Shown here piece by piece: positions 45,682-56,813 of a stretch of 64,000 nt of DNA. Within the stretch, counting starts at the first letter, position 1. Each line of letters begins with the position of its first letter. The DNA lies in the NCBI RefSeq assembly GCF_004339665.1, contig NZ_SMMU01000007.1, positions 115,549-179,548 on the forward strand, written 5' to 3'. The notes below the pieces were generated by a model. It was not told the origin of the DNA and did no database searches. It saw only the letters and a list, made by a program, of their open reading frames with translations. Position numbers and translations under genes: made by a program. This DNA is from Azotobacter chroococcum (GTDB taxonomy: Bacteria; Pseudomonadota; Gammaproteobacteria; Pseudomonadales; Pseudomonadaceae).

Positions 45682-46980
45682 ATGGAAACGGGCCTGCTCC
45701 TGCTGCTGATCCTGCTCAACGGTATCTTCGCGATGGCGGAAATCGCCGTCGTGTCCTCGCGCAAGGCCCGTCTGCAGAGGCTTGCCGACGAGCGGCGGCA
45801 CGGCGCGCTGGTCGCCCTGGCGCTGCAGGAGGACCCTTCGCGCTTTCTCTCCACCATCCAGGTCGGCATCACCACGGTCGGCATCCTCAGCGGCGCGCTC
45901 GGCGAAAGCCTGCTGGCCCGGCCGCTGGCGGAGCGGGTCGCCGGGCTGCCGGCGCTGGCGCCCTATGCCGAGGGCATCGCCCTGGTGCTCACCGTGGCGG
46001 CGATCACCTACCTGTCGGTGGTGCTCGGCGAACTGCTGCCCAAGCGCCTGGCACTGCTCTCGCCCGAGGCCATCGCCGCCACCATCGCCCCGCCGATGCA
46101 GCGTCTGGCGCAGATCGCCGCACCGCTGGTATGGCTGCTGTCGTGCTCCTGCGACCTGCTGCTGCGTCTGCTCGGGGTCAAGCACCGCGACGAGCCGCCG
46201 GTCACCGACGAGGAGATCAAGGTGCTGATGGAGCAGGGCGCCGAGGCCGGGGTCTTCCACGAGAGCGAGCAGGCACTGGTCGCCAATGTCCTGCATCTGG
46301 ACGAGCAGCCGGTCGGCGCGATCATGTCGCCCCGCCAGCAGGTCTACGCCATCGATCTGGACGAGCCGCGGGAGGAGCAGCTCAGGCGACTCGCCGAGAG
46401 TCCCTATAGTCGCGTTCTGGTCTGTCGGGGCGGTCTGCAGCAGGTGGTCGGCGTGCTGCAGCGCGGCGACCTGCTCGGGCCGGCTTTGCAGGGACAGGCG
46501 CTCGATCTGCAGCGGAGCATCCGCCCGCCGCTTTACGTCGAGGAGCGCGCGAGCAGTACCGGCCTGCTGGAAAGCTTCCGCCGGATGCGCTGCGAGTTCG
46601 CCGTCGTGGTCGACGAGTTCGACGACCTGCAGGGCATCGTCACCCTCAAGGATGTGCTCACCGCGATCGTCGGCGAGATTCCCGGCACGCTGGAGGATGG
46701 CGAGCCGGCGATCGTCCGCCGCGAGGACGGCTCCTGGCTGGTCGACGGCGGCATGGGCATCGAGCGGCTGAGGGCCGCGCTGGACATCGCCAGCGGTTTT
46801 CCGGGAGAGGCGGAGAATGCCTATCACACGCTCGCCGGGCTGGTCATGCACCGCCTGCAGCGCGTGCCGAAGGTCGCCGACCACTTCGAGCACGACGGCT
46901 GGCGCTTCGAGGTGGTCGACATGGACCGGACGCGCATCGACAAGGTGCTGGTGGTGCGTCTGGCCGCGTCCGCGGCCTGA
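45682..46980 (+). CDS. Hemolysin-family CNNM/CorB-type membrane protein with CBS domains
   Basis: This 432-residue protein has an N-terminal DUF21/CNNM membrane domain (about residues 1-180, with LNGIFAMAEIAVVSSRKARL and YLSVVLGELLPKRLAL). A pair of CBS domains follows (GAIMSPRQQVYAIDLDEP and FAVVVDEFDDLQGIVTLKDV), then a C-terminal CorC/HlyC domain. Relatives are magnesium or cobalt transporters or regulators, and the name hemolysin is historical. It is followed after 17 bases by a DUF2784 gene. Confidence 0.9.
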   Translation: METGLLLLLILLNGIFAMAEIAVVSSRKARLQRLADERRHGALVALALQEDPSRFLSTIQVGITTVGILSGALGESLLARPLAERVAGLPALAPYAEGIALVLTVAAITYLSVVLGELLPKRLALLSPEAIAATIAPPMQRLAQIAAPLVWLLSCSCDLLLRLLGVKHRDEPPVTDEEIKVLMEQGAEAGVFHESEQALVANVLHLDEQPVGAIMSPRQQVYAIDLDEPREEQLRRLAESPYSRVLVCRGGLQQVVGVLQRGDLLGPALQGQALDLQRSIRPPLYVEERASSTGLLESFRRMRCEFAVVVDEFDDLQGIVTLKDVLTAIVGEIPGTLEDGEPAIVRREDGSWLVDGGMGIERLRAALDIASGFPGEAENAYHTLAGLVMHRLQRVPKVADHFEHDGWRFEVVDMDRTRIDKVLVVRLAASAA

Positions 46981-46997
46981 GCGCCGGGGAGGCCGGC

Positions 46998-47357
46998 ATG
47001 CTGTACCGGTTGGCCGCGGATGCCCTGCTGGTGGTGCATCTGCTGTTCATAGTCTTCGTGCTGCTGGGCGGCCTGTTGCTGCTGCGCTGGCGTATCCTGG
47101 CCGTGGTGCACCTGCCGGCGATGGCTTGGGGGGCGGCGACCGAATTCTTCAGCCTGCCCTGTCCGCTGACCGACTGGGAAAACGCCTTGCTCCGGGCGGC
47201 CGGGGAGTCCGGCTACAGCGGCGGCTTCATCGAGCATTACCTATGGCCGCTGATCTACCCGGCCGGCCTGACGCCGGGCATCCAGGTCTGGCTGGGCGCT
47301 CTGGTGCTGCTGGTCAATGCGCTGGTCTATCTGTGGGTGCTCGGGCGGCGGCACTGA
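46998..47357 (+). CDS. DUF2784 membrane protein
   Basis: This 119-residue protein has three or four hydrophobic segments and the family signature VHLPAMAWGAATEFFSLPCPLTDWEN. A C-terminal segment GGFIEHYLWPLIYP is typical. The function is unknown. It is probably cotranscribed with the CBS-domain protein. GGGGAGG lies 5 bases before ATG. It is convergent with yheU. Confidence 0.86.
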   Translation: MLYRLAADALLVVHLLFIVFVLLGGLLLLRWRILAVVHLPAMAWGAATEFFSLPCPLTDWENALLRAAGESGYSGGFIEHYLWPLIYPAGLTPGIQVWLGALVLLVNALVYLWVLGRRH

Positions 47358-47366
47358 GCGCGTGGC

Positions 47367-47594
47367 TCAGTCCAGCCACTCCTTCGGCACGTCCCGTTTC
47401 GCCATCAGCAGGCACTGCTGGCTGTCCGGCTCGAAGACGATCACTGCCTCGCCGCGCTCCAACGCCTGGCGGACGCGCTGCATGCGGGTCGCCAGCGGGG
47501 TTTCGTCGCCGTTGTCGGTGCCTTCGCGGGTCACGAAGTCCTCGATCAGCCGGGTGAGGGTGTCGGCCTCCAGCAGGTGGTGGGGGATGAGCAT
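47367..47594 (-). CDS. YheU family (UPF0270) protein
   Basis: This 75-residue protein has the YheU hallmarks: MLIPHHLLEADTLTRLIEDFV, REGTDNGD and a C-terminal AVIVFEPDSQQCLLMAKRD. The function is unknown. It lies 36 bases downstream of the hybrid kinase on the same strand, an arrangement I recall from P. aeruginosa (PA3462-PA3463). Confidence 0.92.
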   Translation of the reverse strand: MLIPHHLLEADTLTRLIEDFVTREGTDNGDETPLATRMQRVRQALERGEAVIVFEPDSQQCLLMAKRDVPKEWLD

Positions 47595-47630
47595 GGGAGT
47601 CTCCGGGGCAAGGTGGGCGGTTCGCCCGCC

Positions 47631-50372
<2,742 letters not shown>

Positions 50373-50783
50373 CCCATTCCTCTGCTAGTAGGGCCTGCCA
50401 TCAAGAGGGGTTTCCGAGTGCCTGATCGCCTCGATCGGCCGGGGCCGGCACCCGCTGCAGGCAAAGTCATTTCTTGGTCGAAAACGGCAACGCTGCGCGC
50501 CCTGGCGCTCGGGCGCGATTTCAGGCGCAGCCCGAAAGGCCAGAGGTTCTGGACACGGATTCAGGTTGTCCGTCGTTCCTGTGGAATGACCAAACCAGTC
50601 TTCTCATGCGATTCACAGGATGCATGAATGCAACAAGCCTGCCGGGAGCGGCACTGCCTTGCCCTGTAGCCGAACAGGCTCCATCGCAACGTGGAAGACC
50701 TTGATGACGAGCCTGGCTGGCACGAGTTTTTCGGTTGGGAATTCCGTCTCAGGGTGAGACTTTGCCCGGATGCGGCGAGCGCT
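50373..50783. other. 411-base gap between the hybrid kinase and the NAGGN cluster
   Basis: No gene is supported. A short hairpin, GTCTCA/TGAGAC with GGG loop (50746-50760), lies 24 bases past the stop of the M42 hydrolase gene and may act as its terminator. Open frames on both strands (for example 50561-50854 minus) are short and basic, with no ribosome site. Confidence 0.45.
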
Positions 50784-51974
50784 TCAAGCGTTCGGTTTGT
50801 GCCTGAGCAGGCTGTCCACGGCGGGAACGCGGGTTTCGCTTTCCATCTGGGCATCGTGTTCCAGCTGACGGCTGAACCGTTTCAGGGAGCCGCTCTGCGG
50901 GCTGGCGTCGCTGGCGAACACCGGCGGGCTGAGCAGATAGGCGCCGATCAGCCGGCTCAGGGCGGCCAGACCGTCGAGGTGGGTGCGCTCGTAGCCATGG
51001 GTGGCATCGCAGCCGAAGGCCAGCAGGGCGGTGCGGATGTCGTGGCCGGCGGCTACCGCCGACTGGGCGTCGCTGTGGTAGTAGCGGAACAGGTCGCGGC
51101 GCACCGGGATCGCGTGGTTTTCCGCCAGGCGCAGCAGATGGCGCGTCAGGTGGTAATCGTAGGGGCCGCCGGAATCCTGCATGGCGACGGTCACCGCCTG
51201 CTCGCTGGACTGCTGGCCGGGGGCGACCGGCGCGATGTCGATGCCGACGAACTCGCTGACGTCCCAGGGCAGGGCCGCGGCCGCGCCGGAGCCGGTTTCC
51301 TCGGTGATGGTGAACAGCGGGTGGCAGTCGATCGGTGGTTCCTGGCCGCTGTCGAGCACGCTCTTCAGCGCGGCGAGCAGGGCCGCGGCACCGGCCTTGT
51401 CGTCCAGGTGGCGGGCGCTGATGTGGCCGCTCTCGGTGAACTCCGGCAGCGGGTCGAAGGCGACGAAATCGCCGACCGCCACCCCGAGGGCCTGGGTGTC
51501 GGCCTGGCTGGTGGTCATGGCGTCGAGACGCAGCTCGACGTGGTCCCAACTGATCGGCAGCTCGTCCACCTGGGTGTTGAAGGTGTGTCCGGAGGCCAGC
51601 AGCGGCAGAACGCTGCCGCGCAGCACGCCGCGATCGCTGAACAGGCTGACCCGGCTGCCCTCGGCGAAGCGGCTCGACCAGCAGCCCACCGGCGCCAGGC
51701 CGATGCGGCCGTTGGCGTGGATCTCGCGCACGATGGCGCCGATGGTGTCGAGGTGCACCGCCATCGCCCGGTCCGGGCTGTAGCGGCGGCCCTTGAGGGT
51801 CGCGCGGATGGTGCCGCGGCGGGTCAGCTCGAAGGGAATGCCGAGCTCCTCCAGCTGCTCGGCGACATAGCGCACGATGGTGTCGGTGAAGCCGGTCGGG
51901 CTGGGAATGGCGAGCATTTCCAGCAGCACGCGCTGCAGGTAGTCGAGATCGGGTTCGGGAAGCTGGCCGGGCAT
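50784..51974 (-). CDS. NAGGN-cluster M42-family hydrolase
   Basis: This 396-residue M42/M20-like metallohydrolase is conserved in the N-acetylglutaminylglutamine amide osmoprotectant cluster. Metal-ligand segments are visible: AMAVHLDTIGAIVREI, SARHLDDKAGAAALL and FTITEETGSGAAAAL, plus IDIAPVAPG and a late histidine in THGYERTHLD. Its precise reaction is not settled and it may recycle the dipeptide. It is the last gene of the three-gene operon, 68 bases after ngg. A low-complexity tail follows residue 360. Confidence 0.92.
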   Translation of the reverse strand: MPGQLPEPDLDYLQRVLLEMLAIPSPTGFTDTIVRYVAEQLEELGIPFELTRRGTIRATLKGRRYSPDRAMAVHLDTIGAIVREIHANGRIGLAPVGCWSSRFAEGSRVSLFSDRGVLRGSVLPLLASGHTFNTQVDELPISWDHVELRLDAMTTSQADTQALGVAVGDFVAFDPLPEFTESGHISARHLDDKAGAAALLAALKSVLDSGQEPPIDCHPLFTITEETGSGAAAALPWDVSEFVGIDIAPVAPGQQSSEQAVTVAMQDSGGPYDYHLTRHLLRLAENHAIPVRRDLFRYYHSDAQSAVAAGHDIRTALLAFGCDATHGYERTHLDGLAALSRLIGAYLLSPPVFASDASPQSGSLKRFSRQLEHDAQMESETRVPAVDSLLRHKPNA

Positions 51975-52042
51975 GGGCGACTCCAGAGGCGTGTGGCCCG
52001 TTCAGGCGGGAAGGGGGCCGGGGCGTTGGAAGGGGCCGGCGC

Positions 52043-53782
52043 CTACTTCGGCGCCTGGCTGAGCGGAAACAGCAGATCGACGAAGCGCGCGGCGGTGGGC
52101 TGGGGCTCGTGATTGGCCAGGCCGGCCCGTTCGTTGGCCTCGATGATCACGTAGTCCGGGCGGTCGACCGCCTCCACCAGCAGGTCGAGGCCGACCACCG
52201 GGATGTCCAGGGCCCGGGCGGCGCGCACGGCGGCCTCGGCCAGCGCCGGGTGCAGTTGCTCCGTCACATCCTCCAGGCAGCCGCCGGTGTGCAGGTTGGC
52301 GGTACGCCGCACGGCCAGATGCCGGCCCTCGGGCAGCACGCTGTCGTGGTCGTAGCCGGCCTGGCGCAGGACGCGCTCGGTCTCGGCATCCAGCGGAATG
52401 CGGCTCTCGCCGCCGCTGGCGGCCTGGCGGCGCCGGCTCTGCGCCTCGATCAGCGCGCGGATGCTGGTGTGCCCGTCGCCGATCACCTCGGCGGGGTGGC
52501 GCAGCGCGGCGGCGACCACCTCGAAGCCGATCACCAGGATGCGTAGGTCCTGGCCGCTGTGAAAGCTCTCCAGCAGCACCCGGCTGTCGAAGCGGCGGGC
52601 CGCCCGGATGGCCTTTTCCACCTCCTCGGAGGTACTCAGGTCGACGGCCACGCCCTGTCCCTGCTCGCCGTTCACCGGCTTGACCACCAGGCGCCGGTGC
52701 GCGGCGAGAAAGGCCGCGTTCTCCGCGCGGCTGCCGGCCAGGCGCTGGGCCGGCAGGTTCAGCCCGGCGCGAGCCAGCCAGCGCTGGGTCAGCTGCTTGT
52801 CCTGGCAGAGGGTCATGCTCACTGCGCTGGTCAGGTCGGACAGCGACTCGCGGCAGCGGATCCGCCGCCCGCCATGGATCAGGGTGAACAGGCCGGTTTC
52901 GGCGTCGTCCACCTGCACCTCGATGCCGCGGCGGTTGGCCTCGTCGACGATGATCCGCGCATAGGGGTTGAGCCCGGCGGCCGGGCCGGGGCCGAGGAAC
53001 AGCGGCTGGTTGATGCTGTTCTTGCGCTTCACCGCGAAAGTCGGCAGCTCGCGGAAGCCCAGCTTGGCGTAGAGGTTCTTCGCCTGGCGGTTGTCGTGCA
53101 GCACCGACAGGTCGAGGTAGGCCAGCCCGCGGGACATGAAGTGCTCGATCAGATGGCGCACCAGGGCCTCGCCGACCCCCGGGCGCGTGCAGGTCGGCTC
53201 CACCGCCAGGCACCAGAGGCTGCTGCCGTGCTCGGGATCGTGGTAGGCCTCGACGTGGTTGAGTCCCATGACGCCGCCGATCACCGCCTTGCTGTCGTGG
53301 TCCTCGGCCAGCCAGTAGACCGGGCCGCCGTCCTCGCGCGGGGTCATCCGCCCGGGCTCGACCTGCAGCATGCCGCGGGTCTGGTAGAGGCGGTTGAGCC
53401 CGTCCCAGTCCGCCTCGCTCTGCACCCGGCGGATGCTGAAGCCGCGGAAGATGCGCCGCGCCGGACGGTAGTCGGAAAACCACAGGCGCAGGGTATCCGA
53501 CGGATCGAGGAACAGCTGCTGCGGCGCCCGGGCCAGCACCTGGTGCGGTGCGGCCACGTAGAGCGCGATGTCGCGCTCGCCGGGCTGCTCCCCGAGCAGG
53601 TCGTCGGCCAGGCTGGCCGGATCGGGGTAGGTGTGCCCGATCAGCAGGCGGCCCCAGCCGCAGTGCAGGGCCACCGGGGGCTGCCGTTCGCTCTGGCCGT
53701 CCTCGGCCATGAGCGCCTGCAGGCGCTGGTAGGATGGGGTCTGGCCGCGCAGCAGGCGCTGGCCGTAGGCAGGAGATTTCAT
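52043..53782 (-). CDS. ngg: N-acetylglutaminylglutamine synthetase (GNAT plus ATP-grasp fusion)
   Basis: This 579-residue fusion makes N-acetylglutaminylglutamine. The N-terminal GNAT acetyltransferase domain spans about residues 100-260, with the acetyl-CoA loop in VEPTCTRPGVGEALVRHLI. The C-terminal ATP-grasp domain (about 290-570) has LVVKPVNGEQGQGVAVDLS and GLDLLVEAVDRPDYVIIEAN. The product is amidated by the AsnO-like enzyme encoded just upstream, 2 bases away. NAGGN accumulates under salt stress in pseudomonads. Confidence 0.94.
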   Translation of the reverse strand: MKSPAYGQRLLRGQTPSYQRLQALMAEDGQSERQPPVALHCGWGRLLIGHTYPDPASLADDLLGEQPGERDIALYVAAPHQVLARAPQQLFLDPSDTLRLWFSDYRPARRIFRGFSIRRVQSEADWDGLNRLYQTRGMLQVEPGRMTPREDGGPVYWLAEDHDSKAVIGGVMGLNHVEAYHDPEHGSSLWCLAVEPTCTRPGVGEALVRHLIEHFMSRGLAYLDLSVLHDNRQAKNLYAKLGFRELPTFAVKRKNSINQPLFLGPGPAAGLNPYARIIVDEANRRGIEVQVDDAETGLFTLIHGGRRIRCRESLSDLTSAVSMTLCQDKQLTQRWLARAGLNLPAQRLAGSRAENAAFLAAHRRLVVKPVNGEQGQGVAVDLSTSEEVEKAIRAARRFDSRVLLESFHSGQDLRILVIGFEVVAAALRHPAEVIGDGHTSIRALIEAQSRRRQAASGGESRIPLDAETERVLRQAGYDHDSVLPEGRHLAVRRTANLHTGGCLEDVTEQLHPALAEAAVRAARALDIPVVGLDLLVEAVDRPDYVIIEANERAGLANHEPQPTAARFVDLLFPLSQAPK

Positions 53783-53784
53783 GG

Positions 53785-55554
53785 TTAGAGTCCCTGTTCG
53801 CTGAGCCAGAGGTTGAGTGCCGCCAGCTGCCAGAGCCTGGAGCCGCGCAGCGGCGTCAGCTGGCCCTGCGGATCGCTCAGCAGGCGGTCGACTGCGGCCG
53901 GCTCGAACAGGCCGCGGTCCTGGCTGGGATCGAGCAGCAGCTCGCGCACCCAGTCGAGGGTCGCGCCCTGCAGGTGCTTGAGGCCGGGCACCGGGAAATA
54001 GCCCTTGGGCCGGTCGATGACCGCTGCCGGGATGACTTGGCGGGCGGCCTCCTTGAGCACGTGCTTGCCGCCGTCCGGCAGCTTGAAGCGCGACGGGATG
54101 CGCGCCGACAGCTCGACCAGCCGGTAGTCGAGAAATGGCGTGCGCGCCTCCAGGCCCCAGGCCATGGTCATGTTGTCGACCCGCTTGACCGGGTCATCGA
54201 CCAGCATCACGGTGCTGTCCAGGCGCAGCGCCTTGTCCACCGGATCCTCCGCGCCGGGCCGGGCGAAATGCTCGCGCACGAAGGCCCCGGCATGGTCCTC
54301 GCCGCGCCACTTCGGCTGCACGGTGGCCAGGTATTCGTCGTGCGTGCGGTCGAAGAAGGCGGCTCGGTAGGCGGCATGGGGATCGCTGGCGCCTGCCAGC
54401 GGCGGATACCAATGGTAGCCGGCGAACAGCTCGTCGGCGCCCTGGCCGCTCTGCACCACCTTGCAGTGCCGGGCGACTTCCCGCGAGAGCAGGTAGAAGG
54501 CGATGCAGTCGTGGCTGACCATCGGCTCGCTCATGGCGCGGAAGGCTGCCGGCAGCTGCTCGATGATCTCCCGCTCGTCGATGCGCAGCTGGTGATGGCG
54601 GGTGGCGTAGTGGTGGGCGATCAGGTCGGAATACTGGAACTCGTCGCCCCGCTCGCCGCCGGCGTCCTGAAAGCCGATGGAGAAGGTCGAGAGGTTCTCC
54701 ACCCCGGCCTCGCGCAGCAGGCCGACCAGCAGGCTCGAATCGACCCCGCCGGAGAGCAGCACGCCGACGTCCACCGCCGCGCGCTGGCGGATCTCCACCG
54801 CCGCGCGCAGGCTGCCGAGCAGGGCCTCACGCCATTCCGGCAGCTCGAAGCCGCGCTCGTCATCCCGCGGGCCGTAGTTCAGCTGCCACCAGGTGCATTG
54901 CTCGCGCCTGCCGTCGGCGTCGACGCGCAGCCAGGTCGCCGGCGGCAGCTTTTCCACCTCGGCGAGCAGGGTGCGCGGCGCCGGCACCACGGCATGGAAG
55001 TTGAGGTAATGGTTGAGCGCCACCGGGTCCAGCGCCGCATCGATGTCACCGCCCGCCAGCAGGGCCGGCAGGCTCGAGGCGAAACGCAGGCGATGGCGGC
55101 TGCGCGTCAGGTACAAAGGCTTGACGCCGAGCCGGTCGCGGGCGAGGAACAGCCGCTGGCGGTCGCGCTCCCAGATGGCGAAGGCGAACATGCCGTTGAG
55201 CCTGGGCAGCAGCGCCTCGCCCCAGGCGTGATAGCCCTTGAGTAGCACCTCGGTGTCGCCGTCGGAGAAGAAGCGGTAGCCGAGGCCTTCCAGCTCGCCG
55301 CGCAGTTCCGGGTAGTTGTAGAGGGCGCCGTTGAACACCAGGTCGAGGCCGAGTTCGCTGTCGATCATCGGCTGGCCGGAGGCTTCGGCCAGATCCATGA
55401 TCTTCAGCCGGCGATGGCCCAGGGCGACCGGTCCCCGGGCGTGTACCCCCCAGGCGTCGGGGCCGCGGGGGCTGAGGTGATGGGTGATGCGCTCGACCGC
55501 CGCAAGGTCGGCCGGGCGCTTGTCGAAACGCAGTTCTCCAGATATGCCGCACAT
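53785..55554 (-). CDS. asnO: N-acetylglutaminylglutamine amidotransferase (AsnO-like)
   Basis: This 589-residue class II glutamine amidotransferase is related to asparagine synthetase. The catalytic Cys2 is in MCGISGELRF. The PP-loop motif of the synthetase domain is GVLLSGGVDSSLLVGLL. In the NAGGN cluster it amidates N-acetylglutaminylglutamine to the final osmoprotectant. It is the first gene of the operon and is divergent from the marR gene with 169 bases between, so this gap should hold the osmoregulated promoter. Confidence 0.94.
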   Translation of the reverse strand: MCGISGELRFDKRPADLAAVERITHHLSPRGPDAWGVHARGPVALGHRRLKIMDLAEASGQPMIDSELGLDLVFNGALYNYPELRGELEGLGYRFFSDGDTEVLLKGYHAWGEALLPRLNGMFAFAIWERDRQRLFLARDRLGVKPLYLTRSRHRLRFASSLPALLAGGDIDAALDPVALNHYLNFHAVVPAPRTLLAEVEKLPPATWLRVDADGRREQCTWWQLNYGPRDDERGFELPEWREALLGSLRAAVEIRQRAAVDVGVLLSGGVDSSLLVGLLREAGVENLSTFSIGFQDAGGERGDEFQYSDLIAHHYATRHHQLRIDEREIIEQLPAAFRAMSEPMVSHDCIAFYLLSREVARHCKVVQSGQGADELFAGYHWYPPLAGASDPHAAYRAAFFDRTHDEYLATVQPKWRGEDHAGAFVREHFARPGAEDPVDKALRLDSTVMLVDDPVKRVDNMTMAWGLEARTPFLDYRLVELSARIPSRFKLPDGGKHVLKEAARQVIPAAVIDRPKGYFPVPGLKHLQGATLDWVRELLLDPSQDRGLFEPAAVDRLLSDPQGQLTPLRGSRLWQLAALNLWLSEQGL

Positions 55555-55684
55555 GGGTCCTTACCGGTTTTGCCGTTGGGGAATGTGTCCGCGCCCTTCG
55601 GGGCGAGGCCGTGGCCAGCCTGGCGAGGTTGTGACAGGAATCGCGCCGGCCGGTTGCAGACCTTTACACCAAAGCAAGAAAATA

Positions 55685-55698
55685 CTTTGATGTCAAAG
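55685..55698. promoter_or_regulatory. Palindrome in the asnO-marR intergenic region, candidate MarR operator
   Basis: CTTTGA (55685-55690) and TCAAAG (55693-55698) form a perfect inverted repeat with a 2-base spacer in AT-rich DNA between the divergent genes. A second perfect repeat, ATATCA/TGATAT with a 3-base spacer, lies at 55744-55758, inside the start of the marR reading frame. Assignment as operators is inference. Confidence 0.5.
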
Positions 55699-55723
55699 AT
55701 TGATTGCCAATGTTTACGACGCC

Positions 55724-56185
55724 ATGAACGCAGAGAAAGTTTTATATCAAAGTGATATTTCAGCCTTTGAAGTGCCGCTGTTTCAGGCTATGAGGCGCCT
55801 GCAGCAGGCCGGGGAAGTGCATGCCAAGCGGGTGGCGCGCCATGGCCGGCTGACTCCGATGCAACTGCTGATCCTCCGGGTGCTGGCCGACGAGACGCGG
55901 CTGACGGCGAGCGCCCTGAGCCGGCGGGTCAGCCTCACCGCGGCAACCCTGTCCGGCCTGCTCGACCGGCTGGAGGAGCGCGGCCTGCTGCAGCGCCAGC
56001 GCGACGAGCAGGACCGCCGTCGGCAGTGGCTGGTGCTCGCCGAGGCTGGGCGCACCCTGCTCGAGGAGGCGCCGCCGTTGCTGCCGCCGGAGTTCCGCGA
56101 GCGCTTTGCCGCGCTGCCGGAGTGGGAGCGGCATGCCTTGACCGCGGCGTTGCTGCGGGCGGCGGAGTTGTGTGGGGGAGAGTAA
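55724..56185 (+). CDS. MarR-family transcriptional regulator of the NAGGN cluster
   Basis: This 153-residue MarR regulator has its winged helix in LTPMQLLILRVLADETRLTA and LTAATLSGLLDRLEERGLL. The following wing QRQRDEQDRRRQWLVLAEAG is typical of the family. It is divergent from asnO, the order found in Pseudomonas, and probably controls osmoprotectant synthesis or its own gene. ATG 55724 has no good ribosome site, and a TTG at 55700 is an alternative. Codons near the start are AT-rich. Confidence 0.88.
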   Translation: MNAEKVLYQSDISAFEVPLFQAMRRLQQAGEVHAKRVARHGRLTPMQLLILRVLADETRLTASALSRRVSLTAATLSGLLDRLEERGLLQRQRDEQDRRRQWLVLAEAGRTLLEEAPPLLPPEFRERFAALPEWERHALTAALLRAAELCGGE

Positions 56186-56813
56186 GAGGGGAAGGGAAAG
56201 CGTCTTTGGCTTCGTTTATGGCATGGTAACTCGGCACCTTCCTCGGCTCGACCCACAGATTTCGCCTTGCACGGCGAGTCCCTTTCTTCTTGCTTGCCCA
56301 AGAAGAAAGGAACCAAAGAAGAAGGGCACCCGACATCCGGCCCTTCACTGCGCTGCGCTCCGTTACGGGTTCCCTCGCTTCGACACTGCTCCGGAGGCAC
56401 GCCACGAAGGGACGTCCCTGTCCCTTCGTGCCTCGCTCGGCGTCCATGCCTCGCGTCCCCCCTCCACAGCGCCTGCGCTCGGCCTCCTGACGGGACCGGG
56501 GAGTTGGCTGGCAGTTGGGAAGAAAGTTGGAGAGCTTCGCTTTGCTTTTGACGCCCAAATCATCAGGCAGCGCCAAACGCCCCTTTCAGGAGGGAGGGGA
56601 CCCGGAGCGAAGCGCAGGGCCGGATGACAGGGGCAAGCGTTTTTGCTTACTTTTTTCGCGACTGAAAAAAGTGAGTCGCCGTGCGAGGCGAAACCTGTCG
56701 CTCGAGCCGAGGAAAGCGCTGCATCCTCATACCGAAAATGAGGCCCATACCCAACTGCCCGACGCTTTACATCACGGCCAAGGCCGCTCCCACCGGGGCG
56801 GAGTAGCCCCGGC
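56186..56813. other. 628-base non-coding gap holding an inverted-repeat element
   Basis: The stretch contains the bounded element 56241-56712, described as its own feature, plus about 100 bases of GC-rich DNA downstream that look like ordinary extragenic sequence (for example the near-palindromic CCCACCGGGGCGGAG region). Open frames on both strands are Arg/Ser/Pro-rich shadows created by the symmetry. Confidence 0.7.
56241..56712. repeat. Inverted-repeat bounded non-coding element of about 470 bases
   Basis: The outer 40 bases (56241-56280) match the reverse complement of 56673-56712 at 35 of 40 positions. Just inside each arm is a perfect hairpin with a 6-base loop: CCTTTCTTCTTG/CAAGAAGAAAGG at 56281-56310 and ACTTTTTTC/GAAAAAAGT at 56649-56672. 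Further in, CATCCGGCCCT (56334-56344) has its reverse complement at 56616-56626. The hairpin stems differ in sequence but both remain paired. It resembles dispersed extragenic repeats seen in pseudomonads, but I cannot name the family. Confidence 0.8.

Noticed and set aside
50561..50854. Minus-strand frame of 97 codons partly overlapping the M42 hydrolase
   Set aside because: It overlaps a well-supported gene, has no ribosome site and has a composition typical of frame shadows.
56186..56813. Several short frames in the inverted-repeat region
   Set aside because: They are produced on both strands by the symmetry of the element, are Ser/Arg/Pro-rich and lack ribosome sites.
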